Shown here in pieces: positions 50,421 through 60,700 of a stretch of DNA of 64,000 bases (its first letter is position 1; every line of letters begins with the position of its first letter). Location: the NCBI RefSeq assembly GCF_018139485.1, contig NZ_JAGSNF010000015.1, positions 124,001 to 188,000 on the forward strand. The letters run 5' to 3'. This DNA is from Phycicoccus avicenniae (GTDB taxonomy: Bacteria > Actinomycetota > Actinomycetes > Actinomycetales > Dermatophilaceae). The translations under genes and the position numbers were made by a program. The notes below the pieces were generated by a model. The model made no database searches. It was not told where the DNA came from and saw only the letters and a program-made list of their open reading frames with translations.

Positions 50421-53400
50421 ATGGACATCCGCCTCACGGTGCACGTGCCGCGCCGCAGACCCCGCCCCGTCGAGGTCGTCGTCACGGCCCGCTCGGGTGC
50501 ACGGGTCGAGGACCTCCGGCGCGTGCTGGGGGAGCACCTCGGGATGTCCGTCCACGCTCTCGACGTCGCGGGCCGCGCGCTGCCGGACGACATGCCCGTG
50601 GGCATGCCGCCGCTGCTCGACGGCGCCTCCGTCGTCGTGGGGGCACGGCCCGAGGACGGTGCACCGAACGCGGCAGGGGGCCGGCCGGGCACCGTCCTCG
50701 AGGTCGTGTGCAGGTCCGGGCCGGACGCGGGCAGGAGCCTCCCGCTCGGGCCGGACGGCGTCGAGGTCGGTCGCTCCCCCCGCAGCGGGCTGCGGCTCGA
50801 CGACCCGTCCCTCAGCCGGCGGCACGTCCGCCTCGTCGTCGACGCCGACGGCGTGACCGCCCAGGACCTCGGAGCCACGAACGGGGTCCTCGTCGACGGC
50901 CGGAGGATCACCGGCAGCAGCCGGGTCGACACCTCCGCGGTGGTCTCGATCGGCGCCAGCACGCTGGTGCTGCGTCCCGGGGCCGGCCCCGGCCTGCCCG
51001 TCGACCATCCCGGCGACGGCACCGTCCGGATCAGGCCCGGGCCCGCTCCACCGACGCGGCTCCCGGCCGCGCGGGTCGAGGTCCCACGACGACCACCGGC
51101 TCCGGCCCCCGGTCGGATCCCGTGGCTCGCGGCGCTCGTCCCCGTCCCGGTCTTCGTCGTCATGGCCTTCCTCCTCGGACCCCACCTCCTCGCGTTCGCG
51201 CTCGTCGGACCCGTCGTCGTCCTGGCCACCGGCCTCGGTGACCGGGTGGGCGGGCGCCGTCGCCACCGGGCCGCGCTGGAGCAGTGGGGGCGGGAGGTCG
51301 ACGAGGCCGACCGGACCTTCGCGAACGCGGTCGCCGCGGAGTGCCGGGCCCGGCACGCCCGTCATCCCGACCCGCACTCCGTCCTCACGACGGCCGAGCA
51401 TCACGGTCCCGGGCTGTGGGCGACGACCGACGACCTCACCGTGCGACTGGGACTCGGCGACCTGCCCTCGAGGGCGGTGCGCACCGCGGAGTCCGGCGAG
51501 ACGCCGGGCGTCGCGGCCTCCGTGCCCGTCGCCGTCGACCTGCGGGAGCACCCGGTCCTCGGTGTCGTCGGTCCGCTCGGACGCGGGTGCGCGGTCGCGG
51601 CGGGGGTCCTCGGCCAGCTCGTCGTGCGCCACCCGCCCGGCAGGCTGCGGGTCCTCCAGCGGCCCGACACGGGCCTCGGCCGGTGGCAGGTCCGTCTGCC
51701 CCACTCCGGGGAGGCGCCGCTCTCCGTCGCGGTGGAGGTCGGCACCGACCCGCCGTCCGGGGCGGACGTCAGGGTCCTCGTCGTCCCGGAACGGACCGAT
51801 CTCCCGGACGGCTGCAGCGCCGTGCTCGAGCTCCTGGACGGGGCGTCCGCGACGCTGCGGGCCGCAGACGGCACCCGGACGCTCGTCGCCGACGGTGTGG
51901 GAGACGCCTGGACCGACCGGCTGTCCCGTGCCCTGGCCCCTCTGCGCCTCGACGGACCCGGCGGCACGGCGCTCCCGGGCTCCGTCGCCCTCGCGGCCGT
52001 CCTCGACGGGGGCCCGGCACTCACGCCGGACGCGGTCGCGGACCGGTGGCGTCGGTCGACCGGCCCCACGTGCACCGTCGGCGCCGGGACGGACGGGGCG
52101 TACCGGATCGACCTCGCCCGCGACGGACCCCACCTCCTGGTGGGCGGGACGACGGGATCCGGGAAGTCCGAGTTCCTCCGCACCCTCGTCACGGGGCTGT
52201 CGTTGGACTCCCCGCCGGAGGCGCTCACCCTCCTCCTCGTCGACTTCAAGGGCGGCGCGGCGTTCGGCCCCTGTGTCCGGCTCCCGCACGTCGTGGGTCT
52301 CGTCACCGACCTCGACGGCCGACTCGTCGAGCGGGTGCTGCGCTCCCTGGACGCCGAGCTCCGACGCCGGGAGCGCGCGCTCGCGACCTCCGGCGCCGCG
52401 GACCTCGATGACCACCGCCTCCGCGGCGGCACCCCGATCCCCCGGCTCGTGGTCGTCGTCGACGAGCTCCGTGCTCTCGTCGACGAGCAGCCGGAGGCAG
52501 TGCGCGGCCTCGTGCGCCTCGCCGCCCAGGGCCGCTCGCTCGGCATCCACCTCGTCCTCGCGACCCAGCGGCCCTCCGGGACGGTGACCCCCGAGGTGCA
52601 GGCCAACGTCAACCTCCGCATCGCCTTCCGCGTCCGCGACCGGGCCGACTCCGTCGGCGTCATCGGCTCCGACGAGGCGGCCACCCTCCCCGGCCGAGCC
52701 CCCGGCCGCGGACTGGCCTGTGGTGGCGACGGCGTCCTCCACGAGTTCCAGTCCGCGCTCGTCGCGCCCCTGGTCGAGCCGCCGCCCGTCGAGGTCCGGA
52801 CGGAGTGCGCACCGGATCACCCCACCGACGTGGACCGCGGGGCGGAGACGGCCGCCGTCGTCGAGGTCGTCCGTGCTGCCGGAGACCGAACGGCCCACCG
52901 CGTGCACCGACCCTGGCTGCCGCCCCTCCCCGACGTCCTGCCCGCACCCGGGGACTCCGCCACCGTGGCCCTGGTCGACGAGCCGGACCTGCAGCGGCAG
53001 GACGCGTGGGAGTGGGGACCCGCCGTCCCGCTGTGGCGTCTCGTCGGTCGACCACGGTCCGGTCGCTCGGGCGCCGTCGCCGCCCTCGTGACCGCCGCGA
53101 GCACCGTGCTCGGCCCGGACGACCTGCACGTCCACGTCGTCGCGCCGGACCGGCCCGACTGGGCCGGGCTCCCGCACGTCGGCGCCGTCGTCGACCCGCG
53201 GGACCGGCCGGCCGTCCGGGCCCTCCTCGACCACCTCGAGGCGCTGGTGGCGGGACCGTCCGACGTCACGACCCTGCTCGTCGTCGACGGCTGGGAGCGG
53301 CTCGCCGAGTCGGACGACCCCCGCGACGCCACCCCGCTCACCGAGGCGCTGTTCCGCACCCTGCGCGACGGCGCCGGCCATGGCCTGCGCGCGGCCGTCA

Positions 53401-54410
53401 CGGGCGGGCGGGACCTGCTGAGACCGCGGTGGGGCGCGCTCGGCGGTGAGCTGCTCCTGCTCGGTGAGCCGGACCCGGTCGACGCCGCCATCACCGGTCT
53501 GCCCTCCGGACTACTGCCGCCCGACCCTCCCCCCGGCCGGGGGATCAGGGCGCGGGACGGACGCGAGGTCCAGGTGGTGACGCCCGCCCGCCCGGGCCCG
53601 GGGGCGCCGCCGGCGAGGCTGCGCCCGCCGTGGACCTACCGTCCGCTCCCCCGCAGGGCCCCACGCCCGGCCCCGCGCCCGGCCGATCGCCCGGAGCCCG
53701 GCTCGGTCCCGCTCGGCCTCGCCGCCCCCGACGGCAGGCTGTGGGCCTGGACACCTGAGCGGGACGGCCGCCGGCTCCTCGTCGTCGGCCCCCCGGGGTC
53801 GGGCCGGTCCACCGCGCTCGACGTGCTTGCCCGCTCGGCAGCGGCGCACCGGACGGTCGTGCTGGTCCGTGACACGCCGCGCGGCGAGGGGCCTCGCGGC
53901 GAGGACCTGCCGGGGGACGGTGTCGAGGTCATCGGACCGCAGGACGCCGACCGGCTCGTGGACCTGCGGACCCGGCACCCTGACCTGCTCCTGCTCGTCG
54001 ACGACGCGGACCGGCTCGACGACGCCCCCCTGGCACCTTTCGCGGAGGAGATCGCCGACCTCGTCGACCGCGACGCGGGAGCGGTCGTCGCCGCCACGAC
54101 GCCCGCGACCCTGCGCGGACGCTTCCGGGGGCTCGACGCCTCGATCGCCCGGCACGGCCTCGGCCTCGTCCTGCGGCCGGCCAGGGGCGACGGCGACCTG
54201 CTGGGCGCGGGACCGCTCCCGGCCGACGGGCCGGGCGGGACGACACCCCCGGGCCGCGGGCTCGTCGTGCTGGCCGGGGCCACGATCGAGGTCCAGGTCC
54301 TCGACGACCGCGGGGCCGACAGCGGACCCGGTACCGGCGTCAGGCCGGCTGCTGCTCCTGCGGGTCGTCCGGCTGGCGCGGCGGCGTCCGCAGGGCGGCG
54401 ACCAGCGTGA
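50421..54410 (+). CDS. FHA-domain FtsK/SpoIIIE ATPase, type VII secretion EssC/EccC-like
   Basis: A 1329-residue membrane ATPase. In order: a beta-grasp (ubiquitin-like, YukD/EsaB-resembling) segment at about 1-76; an FHA domain at about 92-186 (VGRSPRSGLRLDDPSLSRRH, DLGATNGVLVDG); two membrane helices at about 233-272; and three FtsK/SpoIIIE modules. Module 1 is complete: Walker A GGTTGSGKS with Lys582, LLLVDFKGGAAF, VVVVDEL and LATQRPSG. Modules 2 and 3 have Arg in place of the Walker Lys (Arg882 in GRPRSGRSG, Arg1129 in GPPGSGRST). One active and two degenerate ATPase modules fit EccC/EssC. The usual T7SS membrane genes (eccB/D/E, mycosin) are absent; WxG-type proteins lie 8 kb away. A lone FtsK-like translocase is the alternative. 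Confidence 0.85.
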   Translation: MDIRLTVHVPRRRPRPVEVVVTARSGARVEDLRRVLGEHLGMSVHALDVAGRALPDDMPVGMPPLLDGASVVVGARPEDGAPNAAGGRPGTVLEVVCRSGPDAGRSLPLGPDGVEVGRSPRSGLRLDDPSLSRRHVRLVVDADGVTAQDLGATNGVLVDGRRITGSSRVDTSAVVSIGASTLVLRPGAGPGLPVDHPGDGTVRIRPGPAPPTRLPAARVEVPRRPPAPAPGRIPWLAALVPVPVFVVMAFLLGPHLLAFALVGPVVVLATGLGDRVGGRRRHRAALEQWGREVDEADRTFANAVAAECRARHARHPDPHSVLTTAEHHGPGLWATTDDLTVRLGLGDLPSRAVRTAESGETPGVAASVPVAVDLREHPVLGVVGPLGRGCAVAAGVLGQLVVRHPPGRLRVLQRPDTGLGRWQVRLPHSGEAPLSVAVEVGTDPPSGADVRVLVVPERTDLPDGCSAVLELLDGASATLRAADGTRTLVADGVGDAWTDRLSRALAPLRLDGPGGTALPGSVALAAVLDGGPALTPDAVADRWRRSTGPTCTVGAGTDGAYRIDLARDGPHLLVGGTTGSGKSEFLRTLVTGLSLDSPPEALTLLLVDFKGGAAFGPCVRLPHVVGLVTDLDGRLVERVLRSLDAELRRRERALATSGAADLDDHRLRGGTPIPRLVVVVDELRALVDEQPEAVRGLVRLAAQGRSLGIHLVLATQRPSGTVTPEVQANVNLRIAFRVRDRADSVGVIGSDEAATLPGRAPGRGLACGGDGVLHEFQSALVAPLVEPPPVEVRTECAPDHPTDVDRGAETAAVVEVVRAAGDRTAHRVHRPWLPPLPDVLPAPGDSATVALVDEPDLQRQDAWEWGPAVPLWRLVGRPRSGRSGAVAALVTAASTVLGPDDLHVHVVAPDRPDWAGLPHVGAVVDPRDRPAVRALLDHLEALVAGPSDVTTLLVVDGWERLAESDDPRDATPLTEALFRTLRDGAGHGLRAAVTGGRDLLRPRWGALGGELLLLGEPDPVDAAITGLPSGLLPPDPPPGRGIRARDGREVQVVTPARPGPGAPPARLRPPWTYRPLPRRAPRPAPRPADRPEPGSVPLGLAAPDGRLWAWTPERDGRRLLVVGPPGSGRSTALDVLARSAAAHRTVVLVRDTPRGEGPRGEDLPGDGVEVIGPQDADRLVDLRTRHPDLLLLVDDADRLDDAPLAPFAEEIADLVDRDAGAVVAATTPATLRGRFRGLDASIARHGLGLVLRPARGDGDLLGAGPLPADGPGGTTPPGRGLVVLAGATIEVQVLDDRGADSGPGTGVRPAAAPAGRPAGAAASAGRRPA

Positions 54411-54771
54411 CGACGGCGACGACGAGCACGGCCCAGCCGACGAGGGGCGTCCCCGCCTGGAGCACGCTGTAGCCGACCGGCAGCATGAGCCCGTTCCACA
54501 GGATCGTCGGCGTCCGCGGCCACCAGGCGCGGCGCACCCACCCCCACGCGAGACGGCCGAGCCCGGCCCCCGCGAGCGCGATGAGCACCGCCGACATGAC
54601 GACCCGCCCGGTGTCGCTCCCCTCCCCGATCGAGAGCTCGTAGACGTAGAAGACCGCGAACCCGAAGAGCGCGAGGGCCTGCACCGCGCACGAGACCGCC
54701 GCCACGAGGCGGTTCGTCCCCTCCCGCGCTCCGGATGCGGGGCGAGGGGGTGGCGTGGGAGCGTCGGACAC
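54340..54771 (-). CDS. four-helix integral membrane protein, unknown function
   Basis: A 143-residue protein with four predicted membrane helices: VSCAVQALALFGFAVFYVYE, MSAVLIALAGAGLGRLAWGW, ILWNGLMLPVGYSVLQAG and WAVLVVAVVTLVAAL, plus hydrophilic Pro-rich ends. The family is not recognised, but such proteins are common in Micrococcales. The GTG start at 54771 is the only suitable one. Its last 71 bases overlap the end of the FHA-FtsK gene on the opposite strand, which links the two genes physically but says nothing about function. Confidence 0.7.
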   Translation of the reverse strand: MSDAPTPPPRPASGAREGTNRLVAAVSCAVQALALFGFAVFYVYELSIGEGSDTGRVVMSAVLIALAGAGLGRLAWGWVRRAWWPRTPTILWNGLMLPVGYSVLQAGTPLVGWAVLVVAVVTLVAALRTPPRQPDDPQEQQPA

Positions 54772-54888
54772 GAGGGGCAGCCTAGGAGACCTCGAGACCG
54801 TGGGAACATCCCGGGCCCGTCCGACCGTTGGCCACGTAGGCGCCGGGCGACCTGCGCCGAACCTCTAGCCGGATTGGGTCGGTCACGG

Positions 54889-54894
54889 TAGAGT
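54889..54894 (+). promoter_or_regulatory. candidate -10 of the whiB1-type gene
   Basis: TAGAGT about 130 bases before the start codon, giving a long 5' leader, as known for mycobacterial whiB1. The 54772-55026 region has no other gene and no CRP-type TGTGA-N6-TCACA site that I can see. Confidence 0.4.
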
Positions 54895-55026
54895 AACGCC
54901 AAGGACGTCTGTGCTTAACACGTCCGAAACACTCGGGTTGCAACGGCGCCACCCTGGTCGCCGAGCAGCCCATTCCCTCCTGCCGGCCAGAGATCTGTGA
55001 CACCCCGCTGACAAGGAGCACCACCC

Positions 55027-55275
55027 ATGGACTGGCGCGATCGCGCTGCGTGCCTCGACGAGGACCCGGAGCTGTTCTTCCCGATCGGGAACACCGGCCC
55101 GGCGATCGCTCAGATCGAGGAGGCCAAGGCCGTGTGCCGTCGGTGCGAGGTGCTCGACACCTGCCTCAAGTGGGCCATCGAGTCCGGCCAGGACGCCGGC
55201 GTCTGGGGCGGCATGTCCGAGGACGAGCGCCGCGCCCTCAAGCGCCGCAACGCCCGGGCCCGCCGCGCCGGCTGA
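55027..55275 (+). CDS. whiB1: WhiB1-type iron-sulfur transcription factor
   Basis: An 82-residue WhiB protein: Cys9, Cys37, Cys40 and Cys46 ligate a 4Fe-4S cluster; GVWGG (58-62) and the basic tail KRRNARARR contact sigma factor and DNA. The length and the start MDWRDRAACLDEDPELFFPIG are of the WhiB1 class, which is essential and nitric-oxide sensitive in mycobacteria. AAGGAG lies 8 bases before the ATG. Its convergent neighbour is the PdtaS-type kinase, the same pairing as Rv3219-Rv3220c. Confidence 0.95.
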   Translation: MDWRDRAACLDEDPELFFPIGNTGPAIAQIEEAKAVCRRCEVLDTCLKWAIESGQDAGVWGGMSEDERRALKRRNARARRAG

Positions 55276-55311
55276 CGCCGCCGCACCACCCCGCACCACC
55301 ACACCGACTCC

Positions 55312-55339
55312 GGCCGGTTCCGCCCAGGCGGGACCGGCC
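55312..55339. terminator. bidirectional terminator between whiB1 and pdtaS
   Basis: A 12-bp stem with one G-U pair (55312-55323 with 55328-55339) and a CCAG loop, followed by CTT on the plus strand. Confidence 0.75.
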
Positions 55340-55379
55340 CTTCCGTGTGCCCGGGCGCGGACGCCGCACCCACTGCTCG

Positions 55380-56858
55380 TCAGCGCACCGGGCGAAGCCG
55401 CGCGACGAACGTCACCTTCGTGCCGTGCGGATGGGCGTTCGCCCACCGGATCTTCCCCCGCAGGTCCTGGACGAACGAGGTGACGATCCGCGTCCCGAGC
55501 CCGGCGAGCACCGGCCGGAAGCCCGCCGGCAGCCCCGCCCCGTCGTCGGTCACCGTCACCGTCAGCTCGTCGCCGGCCTCGGCCTCGACGCGGTCGGCGC
55601 GCACGACGACCGTGCCGGAGCGGTCCGGGAAGCCGTGCTCGATGGCGTTCTGCACGAGCTCGCTGATGATCATCGCCAGCGCCGTCGCGTCCTCCGCCCG
55701 CACCCGCCCGAACGAGCCCTCGAACCGGGACTCGACGTGGTGCTCGGCGGTCGCGACCTCGACCGTCGCCCGCAGCCCCCGGACCGCGATCTCGTCGAAG
55801 CTCACCATCTCGTCGAACCCGCTGGAGAGCGTCTCGTGGACGAGCGCGATCGTCGCGACCCGGCGCACGGCCTCCGCGAGCGCCGCCTTGGCGTCCTCCT
55901 CGGGCACCCGGCGCGCCTGGAGCCGCAGCAGCGCCGCGACGGTCTGCAGGTTGTTCTTCACCCGGTGGTGGATCTCGCGGATCGTCGCGTCCTTGGTGAG
56001 CAGCTCCTGCTCGCGGCGGCGCAGCTCGGAGACGTCGCGCAGCAGCAGCATCGCCCCGCGGCGCACGCCGTGCTCGGTGAACGGGATGGCGCGCATCGTC
56101 ACCGTCGCCGTCCGCGTCTCGACCTCGGTGCGCCAGGCCGCCCGGCCCATGACGACGACGGCGAGCGACTCGTCGACCTGGTGCGACTCGCCCTCCCCCT
56201 CGAGGTCGGCGACGATCTTGGCGAGCGTCTCGCCCAGGACGTCCCCGACGTGCCCCATCCGATGGATCGCCGACACCGCGTTCGGGCTCGCGTACCGGAC
56301 GACGCCGTCCGGGTCGAGGTGGATGACCCCGTCGCCGACCCGCGGGGCGCCGCGGCGCAGCCCCGTCGGCGCCGACGGCGAGGGGAACTCCCCCGTCGCC
56401 ACCATCCGCAGGATCGAGTCGGCGAGGTCGCGGTAGGTCAGCTCGAGCCGGCTCGTGATGCGCCCGCCGGTGAGGTTCATGTGCCGGGTGACGACGGCGA
56501 TGACCTGCCCCTCGCACACGACCGGGACGGCGTCCTCGCGCACGGACATGTCCTCGCGCATCGTCGGCTCGGGGGTCGCGACGATCCGCCGCCCCCGGGC
56601 CGCCTCGTCGAGCGTCGCCGCCCGCGCCCGCGTCGAGGAGCGTCCGACGATGTCGTCGTAGAAGACCATCGGCCCGGTGTTCGGCCGGACGTGGGCGACG
56701 GCACGCCAGCCGTCCATCCCGCCACGGACCCAGAGGACGAGGTCGGCGAAGGAGAGGTCGGCGACCATCTGCCAGTCCCCGACGAGGAGGTGCAGCCACT
56801 CCGACTGGGCAGGCTCGAGCGTCGTCGTCTGCCGCAGCATCCCAGCGAGCGTCGTCAC
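55380..56858 (-). CDS. pdtaS: PdtaS-type sensor histidine kinase
   Basis: A 492-residue soluble kinase: an N-terminal GAF-like domain (about 1-150; LLVGDWQMVADLSFADLVLW), a PAS domain (about 170-285; GVIHLDPDGVVRYASPNAVS), a HisKA_2 box with the phospho-His in REIHHRVKNNLQTVAALLRL, and an HATPase (ELVQNAIEHGF, DDGAGLPAGF, GLGTRIV). The known partner PdtaR is an ANTAR antitermination regulator, not in this window. GTG 56858 is preferred over ATG 56840: the family begins with M-T-T/S-L before the GAF domain, and a TATGCT -10 lies 8 bases upstream. Convergent with whiB1. Confidence 0.92.
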   Translation of the reverse strand: MTTLAGMLRQTTTLEPAQSEWLHLLVGDWQMVADLSFADLVLWVRGGMDGWRAVAHVRPNTGPMVFYDDIVGRSSTRARAATLDEAARGRRIVATPEPTMREDMSVREDAVPVVCEGQVIAVVTRHMNLTGGRITSRLELTYRDLADSILRMVATGEFPSPSAPTGLRRGAPRVGDGVIHLDPDGVVRYASPNAVSAIHRMGHVGDVLGETLAKIVADLEGEGESHQVDESLAVVVMGRAAWRTEVETRTATVTMRAIPFTEHGVRRGAMLLLRDVSELRRREQELLTKDATIREIHHRVKNNLQTVAALLRLQARRVPEEDAKAALAEAVRRVATIALVHETLSSGFDEMVSFDEIAVRGLRATVEVATAEHHVESRFEGSFGRVRAEDATALAMIISELVQNAIEHGFPDRSGTVVVRADRVEAEAGDELTVTVTDDGAGLPAGFRPVLAGLGTRIVTSFVQDLRGKIRWANAHPHGTKVTFVARLRPVR

Positions 56859-56866
56859 GAGGCCCG

Positions 56867-56872
56867 AGCATA
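56867..56872 (-). promoter_or_regulatory. -10 element of pdtaS
   Basis: TATGCT on the minus strand, 8 bases before the GTG at 56858; supports that start codon. Confidence 0.5.
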
Positions 56873-57023
56873 GGCAACCGGACGGGCCGCCCGTGCGTAC
56901 CCCCGGTGACAGGACGACGACGACCGGCGGAGCGACCGGCCCGGCGCGTCCCCCGGCGTCCGGGCCCTCGGCACGGCACCGTGGGACCACCACACGGTCC
57001 ACCCGCCCGACGAGGAGAGCACG

Positions 57024-57659
57024 ATGCGTCACCCGACCGTCCCCACCGCGGCCCCGTTCGCCGCGCTGCTCGCCGCCGGGCTGCTCGGCGGCTGCGCGGG
57101 CGCGGACCCCGAGGCCGACCCGAGCCCGACCGCGACCCCCTCCCCCTCGGCGACGTCACCGAGCGCGTCGCCGACCCCCGAGCCCACGGAGACCGACCCC
57201 TCGCCGAGCCCGAGCGAGACCTCGACGCCGCTGCCGACGCTCACCCCGGAGGAGACGGCCGCACCGCCGACCCCGACCCCCACGCCCCGGCCGACGGCCA
57301 CGGGCGGCACGGACGCCGCCCCCCGGGTCCCCGCCCCCTTCCGCGGCGTCTGGACCGCCGTCGAGGACGGCGACGAGCAGGTGAGCGCCGCCGACTGCGA
57401 GCGGGGCGGGGCGACCGCGGGCCGGGTCATCGAGGTCACCGACCGCACGATCGAGTACTTCGAGACCCGCGGCACCCTGCGCGCGGTGGCCGAGAGCTCG
57501 CCGACCCGCTTCCGCGCCACGTTCGGCTACCCCGACCCCATCGAGGACGGCCCGGACACCCTCGCCCGGGTCGACCTCACCCTGCGCGACGGCGGCCGGA
57601 CCCTCGTCGTCGCGGAGGAGGACCAGCGTCCGGCGCTCTACCGCAGCTGCGCGGGCTGA
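57024..57659 (+). CDS. hypothetical lipoprotein
   Basis: A 211-residue lipoprotein: signal peptide with lipobox LLGGC (Cys24), a Pro/Ser/Thr-rich spacer at residues about 28-95, then a roughly 110-residue domain (FRGVWTAVEDGDEQVSAADC, VIEVTDRTIEYFETRG, TRFRATFGYPDP, ALYRSC) with a probable disulfide between its two Cys. The domain pattern of short beta strands resembles small substrate- or stress-related exported proteins, but I do not recognise the family. The ATG follows GAGGAGAG. Confidence 0.82.
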   Translation: MRHPTVPTAAPFAALLAAGLLGGCAGADPEADPSPTATPSPSATSPSASPTPEPTETDPSPSPSETSTPLPTLTPEETAAPPTPTPTPRPTATGGTDAAPRVPAPFRGVWTAVEDGDEQVSAADCERGGATAGRVIEVTDRTIEYFETRGTLRAVAESSPTRFRATFGYPDPIEDGPDTLARVDLTLRDGGRTLVVAEEDQRPALYRSCAG

Positions 57660-57695
57660 CCCCGACCGCCGGCGTCTTCCGGCCGACTGCGGGGT

Positions 57696-57716
57696 CCGGC
57701 CGCCACCGACGGCCGG
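57696..57716. terminator. candidate terminator between lipoprotein and glutamate dehydrogenase genes
   Basis: A 7-bp GC stem CCGGCCG/CGGCCGG with a 7-base loop, between convergent stops at 57659 and 57733; GC-rich repeats nearby make this less certain than the others. Confidence 0.45.
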
Positions 57717-57732
57717 CTGACGGCACCCGCCC

Positions 57733-60700
57733 TCAGCCGGCCGACCCGACGCGGATGACCGAGCGCAGCGTCCGCAGGGCGACCGACAGCGCGGCGATCG
57801 TCGGCGTCTCCAGCCGCTCGATGCCCGCGAGCGCGGTCGTCGCCCGCTCGATGGACCCGGCGTTGGCCTCCGCCCACACCTCGTACCGCTCGCTGGGGTC
57901 GCTCGCCGCGTCGCCCGCGACGTCGAGCACCGACCGGGTCAGCGCCTCGAGGACGCCGTAGAGGTCGTCCCGCAGGGCGCCGCGGGCGAGCGCGTCCCAG
58001 CGGTCCTCGCGGGCGAGCCGGCTCACGGCGGTGAGCATCGCGTCGATCCCGAACCGCTCGGACACGACGTAGTACAGCGCGGCGACCTCGCCGGGCTCGC
58101 GGCCGGTGTCGGCGGCGACGTCGACGATGTCGAGCATCGAGTACAGGTCGAGCAGCGTCGCGGCGTGGACGGCCAGGTCCTCGGGGACGCCCTGCTCCTG
58201 GAAGCCGGCCGCCTTCTCGAGCATCCGCTCCCGCTCGTCCCCGCGCAGCAGGTCCGGCACGGTCGGGGTGACGTCGGCGACCGGGCCGGCGAACCGCTCG
58301 ACCTCGGCGCCGATGTCGAGGGTCGTCGGCCGGGTCTGGAGGAACCACCGCACGCTGCGGTCCATGAGCCGCCGGATCTCGAGGTACAGCGCCGTCTGCG
58401 CGGCCGTCGGCACCTCGTTGTCGAGCGCCTCGACCCGTCGCACGTAGTCGGCCAGCCCGAACACCTCGCGGCAGACGACGAACGCCCTCGTCACCTGCTC
58501 GGGGCCGGCGCCGGCCTCCTCCTGGCAGCGGTAGGCGAAGGTGATGCCGCCGCGGTTGACCATCGAGTTCACGACGCTGTTCGTGACGATCTCGCGGCGT
58601 AGCGGGTGCTCGGCGAGCTCGGCGGCGTACCGCTCCCGGATGGGCTCGGGGAAGTACCCGGCCAGGGTCGACCCGAAGTACGGGTCGTCCGGGATCTCGC
58701 TGACGAGGATGTCCTCCTTGAGGGCGAGCTTGGCGTAGGCGACGAGCACGGAGAACTCCGGGCTCTTCAGGCCCAGGCCCTCCTGCTGGCGCTTCTCGAG
58801 CTCGGCGTCGCCCGGTAGGAACTCCAGGGCCCGGTCGAGGTCGCCACGCTCCTCGAGCCAGTGCATGAAGCGCTCGTGGACGCTCACCATCTGGTGCTCC
58901 TGGGCGCGGGCGTTGCCGAGCAGGACGTTCTGCTCGTAGTTGTCCCGCAGCACGTGGTCGGCGACGTCGTCGGTCATCGACGCGAGGAGCTCGTTGCGCT
59001 GCTCGGTGTCCAGCCGGCCGTCACGCACCACCTCGCCGAGGAGGATCTTGATGTTCACCTCGTGGTCCGAGGTGTCGACGCCGGCGGAGTTGTCGATCGC
59101 GTCGGTGTTGACCCGCACGCCGTGGAACGCGGCCTCGATGCGCCCCAGCTGGGACAGCCCGAGGTTGCCGCCCTCGCCGACGACCTTGACCCGCAGGTCG
59201 CGGCCGTCGACGCGGATGCCGTCGTTGGCCCGGTCGCCGATCTCGTCGTGTCCCTCGGTCGCGGCCTTGACGTAGGTGCCGATGCCGCCGTTCCACAACA
59301 GGTCGACGGGCGCGAGGAGGATGGCGTGGATGAGCTCCGCCGGCGTCATCGACGTCGTCCCCGCCGCCAGCCCGAGCGCCTCGCGTATCTGCGCCGACAC
59401 CGGCACGGACTTCAGCGACCGCGGGAAGACGCCGCCGCCCTCGCTGACGAGCGACCGGTCGTAGTCGTCCCAGGACGAGCGCGGCAGGTCGAACAGACGT
59501 CGCCGCTCGGCGTACGAGGTCGCCGCGTCGGGGCTCGGGTCGACGAAGACGTGCCGGTGGTCGAACGCCGCGACGAGCCGGATGTGCTCCGAGAGCAGCA
59601 TCCCGTTGCCGAAGACGTCCCCGCTCATGTCGCCGACCCCGACGACGGTGAACTCCTCGCGCTGGGTGTCGACGCCCATCTCGCGGAAGTGCCGCTTCAC
59701 CGACTCCCACGCGCCGCGGGCGGTGATGCCCATCGCCTTGTGGTCGTAGCCCGCCGACCCGCCGGAGGCGAACGCGTCGTCGAGCCAGAAGCCGTAGGAC
59801 TGCGCGACGCCGTTCGCGATGTCCGAGAAGGTCGCGGTGCCCTTGTCGGCGGCGACGACGAGGTACGGGTCGTCCCCGTCGTGCCGGACGACCCGCTCCG
59901 GCGGGACGATCTCCCCGGCGACGCGGTTGTCCGTGACGTCGAGCAGGCCGGAGATGAAGGTCCGGTACGCGGCCTTGCCCTCCTCGAGCCACGCCTCGCG
60001 GTCGACCTGCGGGTCCGGCAGCCGCTTGGCGTAGAAGCCTCCCTTGGAGCCGGTCGGGACGATGACGGCGTTCTTGACCATCTGCGCCTTGACCAGCCCG
60101 AGGATCTCGGTGCGGAAGTCCTCCCGGCGGTCCGACCAGCGCAGCCCCCCGCGGGCGACCGGGCCGAAGCGCAGGTGGACGCCCTCGACTCGGGGGCTGT
60201 AGACGAAGATCTCGAACTGCGGCCGCGGCGCCGGCAGGTCGGGCACGGCCCGCGGGTCCAGCTTGACCGACACGTACGGGTGGTGCTCGGCCCCGTCCCG
60301 CCCCGGCTGGTGGAAGTTCGTCCGCAGGCCGGCGCGGATCACCCCGAGGAAGGCGCGCACGATGCGGTCGTGGTCCAGGCTCGAGACGTCGTCGAGCGCC
60401 TCGAGGACCTGCTCGGCGGCCGCGTCCTCGGCGTCCGAGCGCTCCGCCCGGCCCGCGTCGTCGTCGGCGAACCGGTCCGGGTCGAAGCGGACCTGCCAGA
60501 CCTCGACCAGCCCGCGGGCGATCTCCGGGTGGGCGACGAGCGCGTCCTCGAGGTAGTCCTGCGAGTACGTCGCCCGCGCCTGGCGCAGGTACTTCGCGAC
60601 GGTGCGCAGGACGACGACCTGCCGCCACGTCAGCTGCGCCCCGAGCACGAGCTTGTTGAAGCCGTCGGACTCCGCCCGGCCGTCCCACACGGCGGCGACG

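Noticed and set aside
50406-53381. Minus-strand 991-codon frame
   Set aside because: Antisense shadow of the FHA-FtsK gene.
54782-55024. Minus-strand 80-codon frame in the whiB1 upstream region
   Set aside because: Overlaps the whiB1 promoter and leader, no ribosome site, Ser/Arg-rich with no homology that I recognise.
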